Assembly (NCBI GenBank): GCA_900088475.1
Contig: FLMG01002622.1
Span: 1 to 51,621, forward strand
DNA: 51,621 nucleotides
Direction of reading: 5' to 3'
Source of the DNA: Hyphochytrium catenoides
Taxonomy: Eukaryota > Sar > Hyphochytriomycetes > Hyphochytriales > Hyphochytriaceae
Shown: piece by piece, positions 10,392 to 23,353 of the stretch
How the letters are laid out: the number at the start of each line of letters is the position of its first letter
Position numbering within the stretch: the first letter of the stretch is position 1
Made by a program: the position numbers and the translations under genes
Notes under the pieces: model-generated
Databases searched by the model: none
Told to the model about the DNA's origin: nothing
Seen by the model: only the letters and a program-made list of their open reading frames with translations

Positions 10392-11088
10392 GAGAGACAT
10401 GGTGGTCGCCTGCTTCTCTCTCCTTAGAGCTCTCACAGTGGCGGCATTCGCCCAGGAAGGCAGAGCCGTTCTTCTATGGCATCACACTCTCTTGTCCCAA
10501 TTCTCAGGAGACAAGTCATCCTTTTGAAGGGAGCGAGTCAGCATGCTCTTCTCACTTCGCCCTGGCACTCTGCTTCCTGTCTGGGCCTTTGTTGGGAGTA
10601 ATCGAAGAGATGTGCGGCGAGCCTCTGCCCGCTCACTGTGGATCCTACGCTTCCGCTACAGACACACAAGGTCAGACACCTGTTTCCTCAAGGCTCAGAG
10701 AGACAGTGCCAAGCAGGTCTTTCACCGCTCTTTATCTTCCCGCTGCCCGCTAAGGCTGGTCCAAGACCTTCCTTTTCTCTCGCTTCCCTCTATAAGCTAT
10801 TTATATCGTGTCGACTCCACCCGGTGGGTCATGAAGGGAGGTCGAGAAAGGCATGGACGACAAGGAGATGGGAGGAGGCGTGATAATAGCTTTGTTTTTA
10901 TTGGGAAGCAGAAAGTCGAGAGGCCAAAGGCCCAGGAGAAAGGAGAGAAAGAGATTGCGAGAGGAGTGAAGGATGGGAGATGAGGAAAGGTTCAATAACT
11001 CTATCGGATTGCTGTGGCGACGGGTCTTCAGTGAACAGAAAAGGAGAAGTGTCTCCTTACTCCTGTCTTCCCACCGGCCCTCGTCTTG
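10392..11088. other. Intergenic region between convergent genes
   Basis: About 700 bp separate the ends of the J-domain gene (plus) and the TM9SF gene (minus). Partly open plus-strand frames exist (for example 10543-10983) with splice-like signals, but nothing resembles a known domain. It may contain 3' UTRs or an unrecognised 3' exon of the J-domain gene. Confidence 0.4.
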
Positions 11089-14000
11089 CTACTCGCACTT
11101 GATATCTCTATAGATTCTCTTAACGAATATCTCACTACCGCAATAGCCAATGTACCCGCACATTATTGAGAGCGCAGAGCAGAAGAGAAACCTAAAGGAC
11201 GAAAGAGGGAGGAGAGAGAGAGAAGAGAGAGAGGGGGAGGCAAAGACTTAGTGAAGTCTTTCTCTCTAATACTTTTGGATGTGTGGAAGAAGTACCAGCG
11301 GATGCAGAGTTTAGAGAGAGTATACGTAGGTGAATTGGTCAATCAAAGTTTAGCGTGACCACCAGTGGAGAGGAGACAGCAAAGGAGGAGCGAGATAAGA
11401 GGAGAAGGGAACATCACAAGGTTATAGAGAGACAGAGAGGAGGGCTTGCGCTTACATATATCCAAAGTAGTAGGAGGTCTGCAGGAAGCCGTACATCCTC
11501 GTCTTGAAGAAATAGAAGTAAACTGCATAGGCAAACACATAGGCCGCCGTGCTCGCTGAGGCCAGAAATACTGGGTTGGGAACAGAAGGAGAGAGGCGTG
11601 AAGGAGTCAGAGAGCGAGATATAACGTTGCGCAAAAGGACTACAGGGCAAACACGACGCAGGATGGCCTAAGATGTATTACCGTGTAGTGACAGCGCAGA
11701 AAGGAGGAAATGGGAACAGAACAGGGACGTTGGAGTGACAAAGATATAGGAAGGAGATGAGATGAGATGTGGAAGAAGAGCGAGCGAGAGAGAGAAGGGA
11801 GAAAGAGCGAGAGAACCGAGCAAGAGAAGAACTAAAAAGATAGAGTGTACGCTTGTCATACAGATCAACAAGTGAGAGAGAAGACAAATGCCTCTGTCTC
11901 TGCTATTACCTGTCCAGTGCCATCGCCAGTTCTCAGAGTTGAGCAAGAAGTAGGTGGCGACGACGGCGACGCACATGGTGACGACGATGAGGATGAGGAA
12001 GATGAGGAGCATGAAGCCGTAGACGTAGTAGAACTTATAGTTCCAGAATGAGGTGAAGATGAAGTACATTTCTATAAAGATGGAGCCGAAAGGAAGGATA
12101 CCGGTGCTCAGGATGATAAAGCGCGGCTGGAGGTACCAGGGAGATGGAGGAATGTGGTGGGCAATGCGAGAGACTCTACGAAGGAAGAGAAAAAGGGGAG
12201 AGAGAGGGAGAGAAAAGAGACAACAGGACACACGTGTGTGAGAGAGAGAGAGAGAGTTATGAGACATAACAACGCGCCAATGAGCAAGTAAGGGGAAGAG
12301 AAGTAACTATATAGAGCGGCTCCTCAAAGAGAATTGACGCGGCAAGAAGAACGAAAATTGACTGAACAATAATCTAAGGGAAGACTCGTGTTGAGGTGGT
12401 AGGAATAAAAAAGAGAGAAGAGAGCATGAGCAGAGATCCTCCTTCTAACAGCAAGGGTAGAAGGTAAGCCAGGACACATGAGGACGTGGTGGATTGTTGA
12501 CAAGACAGAGAGGCTTCCAGGGTGGGAGAGCCGCAGTTAAGGAACCGTCAATGAGAAGAAGCGCTGAGAAAAAGACGAGAGAGACAGAGAAAGAGCGCAA
12601 GCGAGAGACACCTGCAAGGGAAGTCCGGCTTCCCGCTCCAATTTCTTCCAAGAATGGTTCCGCAGATTGCGAGAGGAAAAGCGACGAAGACCCACAGAAG
12701 TAAGATCTTCAGAATTGAGCCGAAAGGGAGAGCGAAGGTGGTTCCGTAGTACACTGCGATCCAGTTGATGCAGAAGATCACAGAAAAAGAGAGAGCCGGC
12801 AGGAGAGAGACCTGCAAAGGCAAAATAAGAAGATGGAAGGCTAAAGGTCAAAAATTTGGGAGAGAGTTTGCTTCAGCCTACTTCACTTCATCCCAATTTC
12901 GTCCATTTATCGATCTCCTCTCTTCCGTCTCCCTTTCCACGATCTCTTATAACTGCCCATTTGTTTCTCTCTCTCGCGCGCGTACTCTCTGAGGTATCTC
13001 TCCTTCTCTTTCGTCTCGGTCCCAGCGTTCACCCAACTCTGAAGTCCTTGTTTTCCTGTTTGTTGCCACTTCATTCCTTCTTCTCATCCTACCGTAAGGA
13101 GCATGACATGAATCCAGCCTTCGGAGGGCTGAGGGTAGAAATAGCGCTGATAATAGGCGCCGCTAACGTAACCGGCGAGGAAAGAAGAGAGAGAATAGAT
13201 GGCGATGACCGCCGAAGTGATCGCCCCGGGCTCTACATAAAGAGCACCAACGATCGCAAACAGGATCACGCAAAGGACCACCACTGTGACCTAAGAAGAC
13301 AGAGTGCACCGGGAGAAGAAGAAGGTAGGGCAAGGAAGGATGATGGAGGAAGGAAACACGAACATGATTAGCACTTGAAAAGTAAGAGCAAGATGGGCAT
13401 GAGAAGAGGAACAAGAAACCCAAAACGAGGAAAGCGTAGTATCAAGAGTCATGGAGGCGAAGCGAGGTCTTGACGACAAGAGCGCTAAAAGGGGAGGAGA
13501 TGTAAAGAGAGGGCCAAGCGAGGGAGCTAGGCAGAGAAGAAGCTAACAAGCTAACGAACAGAAGAGAGTGAAGTGGAAGAGAAACGGCCAACCTGAGCGC
13601 CTGACCCGAGAAGGGCAGAAAGGATCATCAAGTGTTCAGGTCGGCGGAACACATCGCCGCTGACCTGCGGTTCAGAAGGGTACGAGGGTTAATGAGAAGG
13701 AAATAGGAAAAGTGAATAAACAAGCGCTCACAAGGGAAAGGAAGCGGGAACAAGAGGGAGAGAGCGATAGCTCGCGAAGAAGGCTTAAGAAGATATGAAA
13801 AGCGAAGGTTATTTTTATCGTCAGCCCACACGCAGGAATGCCTAGCGGTCCCGCTCTCTCTCGCTTCAAGGCCTTACCTGCTTCCAACCTGTGTCATCTC
13901 CCATGCCCCTGTCCATCGTGTCTGCCTCCACGTCCTCTCGAGTGTACTAGAACGAAGGATGAGACGGACGAGCAACGAGATGGAGAAGGTGGGGCACGGA

Positions 14001-16748
14001 AAGGAGAGGTTTATACGGAAGGACGAGACCGACAAAGCCACACAAAGAGGGGGTAATATCGGAAAAAGACCAGCGAGGACACAAGCACCTGACCGACTTA
14101 TTCAAAGCCGGGCAGAGTAGGAGAGAAGGGGGCTCAGAAAGAGAGACGAAGACCATAGACGAGAGAGCAAGATGAATGAAGAATCCGAAAAGGTAAGAGG
14201 ATAAGGGTCACCTTGGCATAGTCATTCTTCAATGTCCGGAGAAGGATGAGCGCTACTAGTCCGCAAAGGAAGATGACCATCATAAACGAGTTGAAGATGG
14301 AGAACCAATGAATCTGATGCTCAAAAAAGCTGAGGAAGCCGTGCAGAAAAAGCAGAGATCAGTGGAAGGCAGATTGGCGCAACCACAGGGAGCATCGCAG
14401 TGAGCAAGGGAGAGATATAAGGTTACGAAGAAATATGATGCTAAAAGCGAGTGAGGAAGAGACATAAAAGCCATGAAGTCAGAGAAATGAGTGAGACCAA
14501 AACAGGAAATGAGTAGCGACCGAGTCCGCAAAGAAAGATGGCCATCATAGACGAGAGCGCGTAATAAAAGATTACGAGACTGCCAAAGAGGTCGAGGGTG
14601 CGCCGACGAGGGAAGAGACAAGCAAAGGTGCTAGAGATAAGGACCGACGGTCCAAATCTTACTCTTCCTCTAGGTATCGATCGAATCTATCATCGAAATC
14701 TATGTCTGTCTCACTCCAGCTAATCTCATACGTGAAGGATACCTCCCTGAAGGTAAAAGGGTTAGAGAATCTATGAGAAGAGCACCACGGCAAAAGCCAA
14801 AACCAGCAATTAAAAGCTGCCAAACCAGGGTCCTCCATTGTCAGACTCTAAATAGCAAATCGAGGAAGTAACAGAAAACTTCCAGGCAGAGTAGACGAAG
14901 AAACCTTGGCAACACTTCGGTAGCTGCAAAAAAGAAGCAGTGAAGTGAAAGGCACCGAAGAAGTGGAGAGAGATTGAGAGGAAAGATGGGAGAAAGTGTG
15001 AGAGAGAGACAGCCCTAAACGCCAACCTTCCTTCCTCCAGCATCTCCGCGTTATTGGTGTAGGAGATATTCACATGGATGATGTGGGGCCCATTGTAGGA
15101 GATGGAGAACTTCTTGTGCGTGAAGAGCAGACTGGAGCCTACCGGCGCCTGAAGTGGGAGACGAGAAAGACATACTTTAGAAAGATTTATGCTAAGCGGA
15201 TGCGGAACGCGAACATTAGAGACAAAGCCGCACAGATAGGGACCGTGACGGGGAGCGATTAAAATAACAAAAGCGAGAGGTGGGGGAGAGGAGAGAGAGA
15301 GGCAGAAACTGGGAGACTGAAGGAGAAATAGACAGAGAGGTAAGAGTGAGGGGGGCAAGCAGACCAACAGATTGGTGTTCTTCCCCTCTTATTGTCTTTG
15401 GCTATCTCTTACCTTCATGTTCTTATCCTCCGCTGCCACTACCTGATAGGGAGAAAGAGAAAGGTCAGTGTCTTGCCCCCTGCATCTCAGAGCGGTTGTC
15501 TCTCGTGAAATTAACCTCTTCTTTGAGCCTCACGGCTTTTTCGTCTCTTTGTTTCCCCATTCTTCTCCCCCTATTTCTCTATTCTTCCCTGAGCTTACCT
15601 TCCCCACCAGCCCCCAGAGCGGTAGGTCATCAACATACATTTGATACCAGTAGTGGTTCGTCACCTACAGAGAGAGAAGGACATGAGCAAATAAGGATGC
15701 AAGCCAAGGAGAGAGAAAAAAGAGGGGAGATCGAGGGCGGAGCGACAGGAGGACAAGGATGTAGGGAGAAGAGGGACAGAAACGTGCAGCTAATAAGGAA
15801 AAGAAGAGACTTTAAAAGAAGAGTTAATGAAGCTGTTCTTCTAGGAATAGAAAGAAGAGAGGAAAACAGATGGAGAGGATAAGTAAGAGAGGAAGAGAGT
15901 CAAGGAAGAGTTCAAGAACAGGTGCTGCGCGGGACTTACCGCGAACTTGAAGTCTTTAACATCTTCGGCTGACAGCTTCTGAGAGCAGATCTTCGAGACA
16001 GGCTGGTTAACTGCATAGAGAGGGTAGACAGAGTAAAGAAGGAGTACACAGAAAAGACGATAGATAGTAGCGTAGGGATGGAGAGAGAAAGAGACAGCGC
16101 GAACTGTCTCTTTCGCTTTCTTTTCTGCTCTGTGTGACTTTGCCAGTTCTATGTTGCCCTCGTCTCTTGCCTAGAAGCCATGCCGCCACCTCTAAAGATA
16201 GTCTCAAACTTTCCAGGTCCTTCTTTCTCTCTTGCCTATTCTCCCTGCATCTCCCTCTCTCTCTCTCTCTCTCCCTCCCCCCCAAACCCCTACTTAGTGT
16301 TTCTCCGTCTCCCCCTCTCTCTCTCTGTGTCTCTTTCTTACCCATGAACTGGGCTTTGATGTTGCTATTGACAAGCTCGTTGCCCTCCAGCACCTCTCCC
16401 AGCCCAACCGAGTGGACCTCTGGCTGCAGTCTCTCTCCTCTGCAGAACGGGAGAGAGAAGTACGGGTATGTCTCCATGGGATTGTGGTAGGGCCCGACCT
16501 TGTTCATCCAGAAGTTGACAGGATCTCCCTTATTATACTAGGAGGTAGAGAAAAAATGAGAGAGAGACAAAGTGGAGAGAGGGGGAGAGAAAAAGAGAGA
16601 TCGGAATAGCGAGAACAAAGAAAGGGAGTGAAATTAGTGTGCAGAGAGAGAGAGACACACAGAGGGAGAAGAAAAGGATGTGAGGAACTAAGGCAATCAG
16701 GAGAAAAGGAGAGTTCGAGATGGAGGTGAAGGACAAGCGAGAGGCAGG

Positions 16749-16783
<35 letters not shown>

Positions 16784-17245
16784 GGAGCAGCAACTACAAA
16801 AAGAGACACAGAGAGGAAGGGAAGAGAACACTCCAACAAGGTATCAGATGGATGAAGAGTGCAGACAGCGAAAAAGAGGGAAGCGGGCAAGGAGAGGAGC
16901 AAAAGAGAGTGAGGGCAGTAAAGAGAGAGATGCCGAAAGAGGAGCTTGAAGAAGGAAAGAGGCGGAAGTCAGCGCTGTCACTCAAAAACCGGGTCCATTT
17001 GAGCTGAGAGGGAGAGTAGAGGGCCAGGGATGAGAGAGAAAGAGGGCGACGTGGCAGAGCGCGCATATACGGAGACTGGGACGTAGATCGGTGCAGGAGA
17101 GAGAGACAAGAGAGAGAAAGAAAGAAGAAAGAACTTCTCTTCTTCATACATAGTGGGACTCATCATCTGCCTCTGCTGGCCCGGTTGTGAGACAGAGCAG
17201 CGAGCCCAGCAAGAGAAACGCCAACAGCCCGCGCAGCGCCGTCAT
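11089..17245 (-). CDS. TM9SF3: Transmembrane 9 superfamily member 3 (nonaspanin)
   Basis: Fifteen exons, all joining in phase, give 601 aa: 17245-17150, 16537-16342, 16010-15940, 15664-15599, 15442-15413 (30 nt), 15148-15027, 14746-14663, 14329-14212, 13946-13878, 13664-13593, 13290-13093, 12811-12612, 12175-11910, 11570-11456 and 11191-11089. A signal peptide ([14 protein letters not shown]..) leads the lumenal domain with the hallmark [23 protein letters not shown] and [14 protein letters not shown]. The first membrane helix lies in exon 8 ([16 protein letters not shown]). The remaining eight follow a [14 protein letters not shown] linker and include [14 protein letters not shown] and [14 protein letters not shown]. 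The C-terminus ends RDIKCE, fitting the KXD/E Golgi-retention/COPI signal known for this family. Length and wording match TM9SF3/TMN1-type proteins, which act in Golgi and endosome membrane traffic. Introns are GA- or CT-rich. Confidence 0.96.
14523..14555 (-). repeat. Decayed partial copy of TM9SF3 exon 8 inside the preceding intron
   Basis: Thirty of 33 bases match 14258-14290, the part of exon 8 coding for [12 protein letters not shown]. The copy lies in the intron between exons 7 and 8 in the same orientation. Weaker similarity may extend a little to the left of both. The surrounding frame has no matching splice sites, so it is probably not used. Confidence 0.6.
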
Positions 17246-17915
17246 CCCTCTGGCCGTCCTTTCTCTCGGGGGCTCGTCTTCCTCTCTAGTAGTCTCTCTC
17301 TCTTCTAAAACCACCTTGCTCAGGGGCTCTGTTTTTCTCTCTCTCTCTCGTGCTTGAAAGGGAGAGAGAGGGTAAGCGAGAGCCAGGAGTCAAGGAGAGG
17401 AATTGTGCACCTCAGAGACAGACTGCGCTCAAGTGCCCGTACTGGAGGTGATGATGAAGCATTAACAGGTCAAGAAGGCCAGGCAGAGAGAGAGACAGGC
17501 AGATTATTGAGCAGGATAGGGCTTCAGACTGCCATCATGTCATTTCTTTTTTCTCTTTCTCTCTCTTCATCCTAAGGCCTTAATATACCCCTCCATCTCT
17601 CTCTCTCTCTCTCTCTCCCCCTCACTCTCGTTCTCTCTCTCTCTCTCACCATTTTTTGGTTCTCACTCCCTCTCTTTCTCCTTTCTCTTTCTCCCTTCCC
17701 GCTCTTCCTCTTTCTTCTCCCATTTCTCTTGTACTGTACCTCTTGACCTTTCTCTCTCTCTCTCTCTCTTCCTCTGTCCTGCCCTTATTAGCCCAGCCTC
17801 CAAACATTGTATCTTATTACTACTGCGCCTTTCAGCTCGGTGAAAGCAAAGCAACGATACGACTTCCTGAAATATTACTACAATGGTCTTCCTTATATAC
17901 CCCCAACATCCGCAG

Positions 17916-17973
<58 letters not shown>

Positions 17974-18971
17974 AGCTCTGGTCGGCTCTCTTTCTGTTCA
18001 GACTTTCCCTTTCTTCTCATCTCATCTACTGCCGGACCCCCATCTGAGTGTGCCCCCAATTTCTTGGTTTTCTTTACCTGTTTCCCTACTAAAAGGGGTA
18101 GGAGGTTCAGGAACAGCTTCAATCGCGCTCGTCTCCTCCCTTGTCCTCTGCTGAACGTCATGCTGTCTCTTCTTTCTGGTGCGCATGGGAAACAGAGAGA
18201 GAGAGAGAGAGAGGCTGTAGGTACGTGGCGATGCGGGTGATGAGATCTCTTTTTCCATTTATTGTACGACGAGCCTTTAGGCTTATACAGAGCAGCGGAC
18301 CGTCATTATCTACAGTGGAGGGAGAGATTCGTTTTCTTCTTCTTTCCTTCTCCTTCGCTTAACAGCATTCTCCTCTTTCCTTTACCTCCCTCTCTCTCTC
18401 TCTCATTCTGTCCCTTCCTCTTTCTCTCACCCCCCCTTTCTTTTCTCTCTGTGGATTCGCTCCTGTCTGCGTTTGAGCACTCTGCTGTTGTTCAGGCGCC
18501 CGCTGCTCTGGAATAATAATTATTGATCGAACGAAAGCCGGATCCTCACACCTCCAGCATGCTGCTGCTTAGACAGATAAGCAGAGAGAGAGAGAGAGAA
18601 GCGGGGGAAATAAATGGGCAGGCGAGGCGGAGAGGCAGGGAGGGAGGGAGAGAAAAGAAAGCGAAAGAGAGTGTCAGAGTCACTGACGCAGCCAGGTAGC
18701 CAGCTAAAGATAACTGGGGAAGGAAGAGTATCAACGAAAGGAAGGGAAAGGAACAAGCTTGAATAGCAGAGTATGATTTTGTTCGAGAAAAAGAGGGACG
18801 TGAAGTGAAAGGGATAAAAGGAGAGAGAGAGAGTGTAAGAGGAGAGTAAGAGCGGAAGTGACCAGGAAAGAGGTAGAGATAGTTCAACAGAGCCAAAGCA
18901 AGTCCACAGCCAGACAAAAGACTTTTAAGCCCATCAAGAACAAGAAAGGAAAGGACGAGGAGCTCATCCTC
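17246..18971. repeat. Intergenic microsatellite-rich DNA, including (CT)27
   Basis: This lies between the start of TM9SF3 and the end of the eIF4E gene, both on the minus strand. It has long CT tracts (17918-17971 is nearly pure) and several shorter ones, with purine-rich sequence on the plus strand from about 18.55 kb. It should include the TM9SF3 promoter and the eIF4E 3' end, but I see no distinct signals. Open frames here are Ser/Leu repeats. Confidence 0.6.
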
Positions 18972-21169
18972 CTACCTTCTTCTGCCTTTTTTCTCTCCGT
19001 GCACTCCATACTGAAGAGAAATAGCCGAAGGAAGCTCAAGATTTCTTCTCAATCTGTTTCCTATCTTCAGCTGCAGAGAAGAGTCCGAGGATGTGGCGGT
19101 CCAGACAGAGATCCGATCCTGACCCTTCCGGCTTCCTACCACCGCGCCGCACACGTCCGAATTATCGTCCATTGTCTCTCCAATAAGGCCGAGGATCTAA
19201 GGACGAATAATATCGGTTAACGAGAGTCACGCCGCAGAGAGAGAGAGAGAGAGAGATTGGTCCCATCTTCGGAGAAAGATCAAAAGGAGAGACAGATGTA
19301 AGGGAAGCAAGAGAGAGATAACAAATGCAATGGAAGAAAGAGGGAGAAAGAGACGCAGACCAAAGGTGGCATGTGTAGGAACGAGCAGGACACAAGAATA
19401 GAGAAAGAGAGAGAAGGTGACAGCCAGCAAGCCATGGGTTCAAGAGGACACCGATAAGAATATATCAGCAACAACAGTGAAAAGAAAGAGGCAGCGGTGC
19501 AAGAGGACCGAGAGAGAGACAAAAGAGAGAGGAGACGGGAAGAGAGAGAGAGAGAGAAATATCTGCATCAAGCCAAGCGCAGGAGAGGGAAGAAGCACAG
19601 CACTGCGAGGTTAGACGGGCGAGAGGAAGGAGACCAGAGGAGGCGGCCAACCACAGAGGCTCACCGTGTGCAGCCACCAATCGTCCAACTTAGACTTCTT
19701 TCCCTTCGGCACAGAAAAGACCCATCGACCACCGTGAGCGTTCCTCTGGTCTTCCCACTCAGGTCTGATGCCCTCCTTGAAGAGATTGTAGTACGCGTTG
19801 AGAGGAAGCTTTGACGCAGGGATAATGTTGTTGTATAACCTGTGTGTTGAGGTGCAAGACAGAGTGTGCGAGAGAGAGAGACACCGAGCGACAGAGATCA
19901 GAGACAAACCGAGTTATGAGCCGAAGAAGTAAGACGTAAGACGTCTCGTGCATGGAAAGGTCAGCACTTGACGTAGGTCAGACAAGTGGCCCGGAGGCAT
20001 TATGTGTGTGTGAGAGAGAGAGAGAGAGGGCTAGAGATGATATGAAGAACTGGGAGTAAGAGAAGGAGGAGCGCCGGTAACTATAGGCGTGTCCAAAGCT
20101 AATAACGGACAACACAGATGTCACACAAGAAGAGGTCAGGTCATGGCACAGCGCGATTGTGCGGAGGCACCAGGAAAGGGTCATCACGACGGAGAAGCTA
20201 AAGGAACAGAGAAAGAGAGAGAGAGGAGAGAAGCGCCTAAGGTCTTACCTCCAAAACTCCTCCACTGTGCCAAAGGTGTAGACTGGAGTGAGGTTGGAGC
20301 CCCAAGATTCGTTTGAGTTCCCAGTGTTCCGGTCATACCAAAGCACCCAGCGGTGCTGGAGAGGGTGCTGCCGAAGAGGAGAAAGTAAGCACCAGTGGCA
20401 GAAGCAAATGAGGCAAGAGACGACGAGCAGGAAATGTATAGGGCGATAGGAGGGAAGCAAAAAGAAGCGACGAGGGAACCGACACAAGAGAGTCGAGCAC
20501 AGTTCGGATGTCGGGAGGAGCAGCCACAGTAAAGGGAAAAGGAAGCACAGAGAAAGAAGAAATACGAGACGGAAAGAATGAAGGAGAAGCAGAGAAGAAG
20601 TTGAAAGTAGCAGCCTTCAATTTGATAGGACGGAGCGATGAATAACCTAGGCACAGAACTGACGGAAGGACCACGAAGACCACGAATGCTCTAGGAAACG
20701 AGAAAGCACTGCCCTCTCCAGAAACACAGCGAAGAAAGCTTATTAGAATGAATGTAAAAAGGAGGATAACGGAGCACCACCACGAAGGGTAGCGGATAAG
20801 AAAAGGAGAATCTGAGGCCCTTCAGAGATAAAAGAAAGAGAGAGAGACAGAGAGAGTGAGAGAAAGACAGGGGGACATGGGACCGCGGACTCCTAGAGCG
20901 CGCCATCGGGCAGGAGAAGTGTAACATAGAAACAGATACCTCTTCTGGATTTAGGGTCATCTTGTCAAAGGAGGAAGCAGTCTCTGGCACCGCAGTAGGA
21001 GAAGTTTCTGTTTCTTGAGGAAGGCCAACCGAGACCGAAAGGCAGGAAGAGGGAGATTGACAAGGGGACGCAAGGTAAGAGAAGCTTCTTAAGGATATTT
21101 CTCACTTTGTGGGCTTGGAGGCTTACCTTCCTCACCGTTCTTGTGTCTGCTTTCCTGACCAGTGGCCAT
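18972..21169 (-). CDS. eIF4E: Eukaryotic translation initiation factor 4E (mRNA cap-binding protein)
   Basis: Five exons join in phase: 21169-21127, 21013-20940, 20367-20249, 19839-19665 and 19196-18972, giving 211 aa, the usual eIF4E size. A short polar N-terminus (MATGQESRHKNGEE..) precedes HPLQHRWVLWYD. The two tryptophans that stack the m7G cap are at residue 61 (ESWGSN) and 107 in PEWED, with the cap-contacting Glu108 next to it. The eIF4G-binding face has W78 in VEEFWRLYNNI. Further family marks are AHGGRWVF, KLDDWWLHT, DVCGAVV and ISVWT (Trp169, matching human Trp166). The protein binds capped mRNA in the cytoplasm and recruits eIF4G. The acceptor of exon 2 could be either of two in-phase sites 6 nt apart. 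The stop TAG overlaps a possible donor GTAGGA, but no further exon is needed. Confidence 0.96.
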
Positions 21170-21459
21170 TCTGCCTACACTATCAATAGCCTCTCTCTCT
21201 TTGTGTATCCCTCGTGTCTCTGTACGGTCTCGTCGTCTGTCTTCTCTTCTCTCTTCGATAAACTCTAAGGCAAGAAGCCGCGAAGACGTTCTTCAATTGA
21301 GAGCTATTGATAACGAGCTCAGCGGAATGTGGCGCGGGGACAGACACAAGCAGATCTCTTGGACGTCGACTCGCCGGGAGAGCTTAGTGAAGCTTTTCGC
21401 ATTCTGTCAGAGAGTTTCTCTCACCTCTCTCTCTCTCTCATCTCTCTCTCTCTCTCTCT

Positions 21460-21523
<64 letters not shown>

Positions 21524-22062
21524 GTGTTATACCCCTCCCCTGTCACAAGGTCCTCTTCTTTTTATTGGAGGGATTTGCTTGGAGGGCAAGATGAGAACGT
21601 TTGGTGGAGTGGAGAGGAGGAGTAGGGACCGCTAACGGTATATTGATTCCCAGTTACTTTGACGTCTAGTTCTTCTGATCTCTCTTCTGATAACTAAAAT
21701 TGATCCAACCCCCCTGAAGTCCTGGGGTATTTCTGCGTCGTGCTTCTTTCCGTTATCGCCTTACCTTGTAATCGTACTGCTGTAGAAGAGAGACGCGACG
21801 GAGGAGAGAAAGAGTAATGCCAAAGTGGTTATACAATCAACGACAGAAAGAGGAGAGACAGGAAATCGAGACAGAGCGAAAGGCCAAGAACGATCAATGT
21901 ATGAAGGGGCGTGCAGGGCTGGGAGAGGGGGGAAGGAGACAGGGAAGACAGAGCAACCTCAAACCCTAAAGAGGGCCTAGGAGAGATATAAAGAGATGGA
22001 GCCAATGACAGAATAAAGAAAGAGCCAGAGAGAGAGAGAGAGAGAGAAGGAGAGAGAGCGAA

Positions 22063-22093
<31 letters not shown>

Positions 22094-23239
22094 AGCGAAA
22101 GAGGTAGAGAGGAGCCGCAGCACGCGGAAAGTGAGATAGTGTTATGAAGAAGGGAAAAGAGGTAAGGCCTTAAGAGTAGGGGAGGGCCGCTACGATGACG
22201 CGTTCACTTCTCTCCTTCATCTCCCTGTTGGTCTCCTTTCATTGTCCGTTACACCGCCCCTTCTCCCGGCCGCCCCTCGCCCGCCCACCTTCTTCCTCTC
22301 TCTTTCTCCTCCTCTTCTTTCTTCCTAACTTGAGCAACATAGCTCAGAGCCAAACAAAGGACACTGGAAGGGAGAGAAAAGAGTTTGTTCTTCCGGACTT
22401 TCATCCCTCTCTACTTGCAGAGAGCACTGTAGATAGATACGAGATCTTAGGCTTCTTAGGGCTGATCTGGAGCGATGCGATGATAGTGATGAGACAGACC
22501 GGCGGCCCAGCAGCAGCAGCAGGAATATACCGACGACGGGGGGAGAGCCACTCACAGGCAACCACAAAGAGGAAGGCTGGCTAAGCAGCAGAAGAGGAGC
22601 AAGACCTGGTGGGCCCCGACAAAGCAAACTACCTACACCTCCTCCTCCTTATCCAGCGGACCCTCTCCCTATCTTTCTTCCTCCTTTGTTCCTTATCTTT
22701 ATCTTCCCATCTTCAGCGGTTACTTCCTTTCACCGCGCTCCTTGCTTCATTCGAAGGAGGAAAAGAAGAGTTCTACTACCTGGTAATGAGAGAGAGAGAG
22801 ACCACCATAAGAATAGAAAGCCGAGTGATAGTACGCCGTGAGGAGGGATAGCGGGTCGTCCATCGCTATTCTTTGTTGTTAGTTGTCTTGGAGCTGGACG
22901 AAGGAGGCAGCAGGAAGGCGTTCAACGGCTGCTTCACCATTTTTCAGCTGCTGCTGAGCAGCACAGAGATCGACGGGTGCTGCATCACTCAAGCTTCTCT
23001 CATCTTCCCCTTCATCTTCGAATAGGGAGACAGTGCTTCACACTCTCTCTTCTTCATTTTGACGGGGTCTATTGGAAAAGGGTGCACTCCTTTTCTTTCT
23101 TCTTTCTCTATTCACGGGCAGAGAAACTGTGACTATTTTGTCTGTCATATCGACCAGATATACGCAGATAGAGGTTTGACTAAGAGAAAGAGAGAGAGCT
23201 CTTCACGCCCTCGCTCCTCTTCTCTTATTCTCTTCCTTA
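21170..23239. other. Divergent intergenic region between eIF4E and the ABCG gene
   Basis: About 2 kb lie between two genes transcribed away from each other, so it should hold both promoters. It has a long CT tract (about 21423-21520) and a GA tract (about 22027-22090), which are complementary and could pair. The open frames at 22195-22584 and 22609-22851 have no recognisable domain and I do not call them genes. Confidence 0.5.
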
Positions 23240-23353
23240 ATGGGAGGCGTCATGATGAGTCTCCAACCTCAGGTCCTCGCCAAGACTTGTCCCACTCTGG
23301 GAGATGTTGCTGGAAGAAAGATCACATTTAGGAAATGGAGGCAACGAGCTCTC

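Noticed and set aside
17656-18240. Long plus-strand open frame rich in Ser and Leu
   Set aside because: It is a translation of CT repeats between two minus-strand genes; all frames stay open because the repeat has no stops.
22195-22584. 129-codon open frame in the eIF4E/ABCG divergent spacer
   Set aside because: It has a Ser/Leu/Pro-biased N-half from CT-rich DNA, overlapping open frames on the other strand and no recognisable domain or splice chain.
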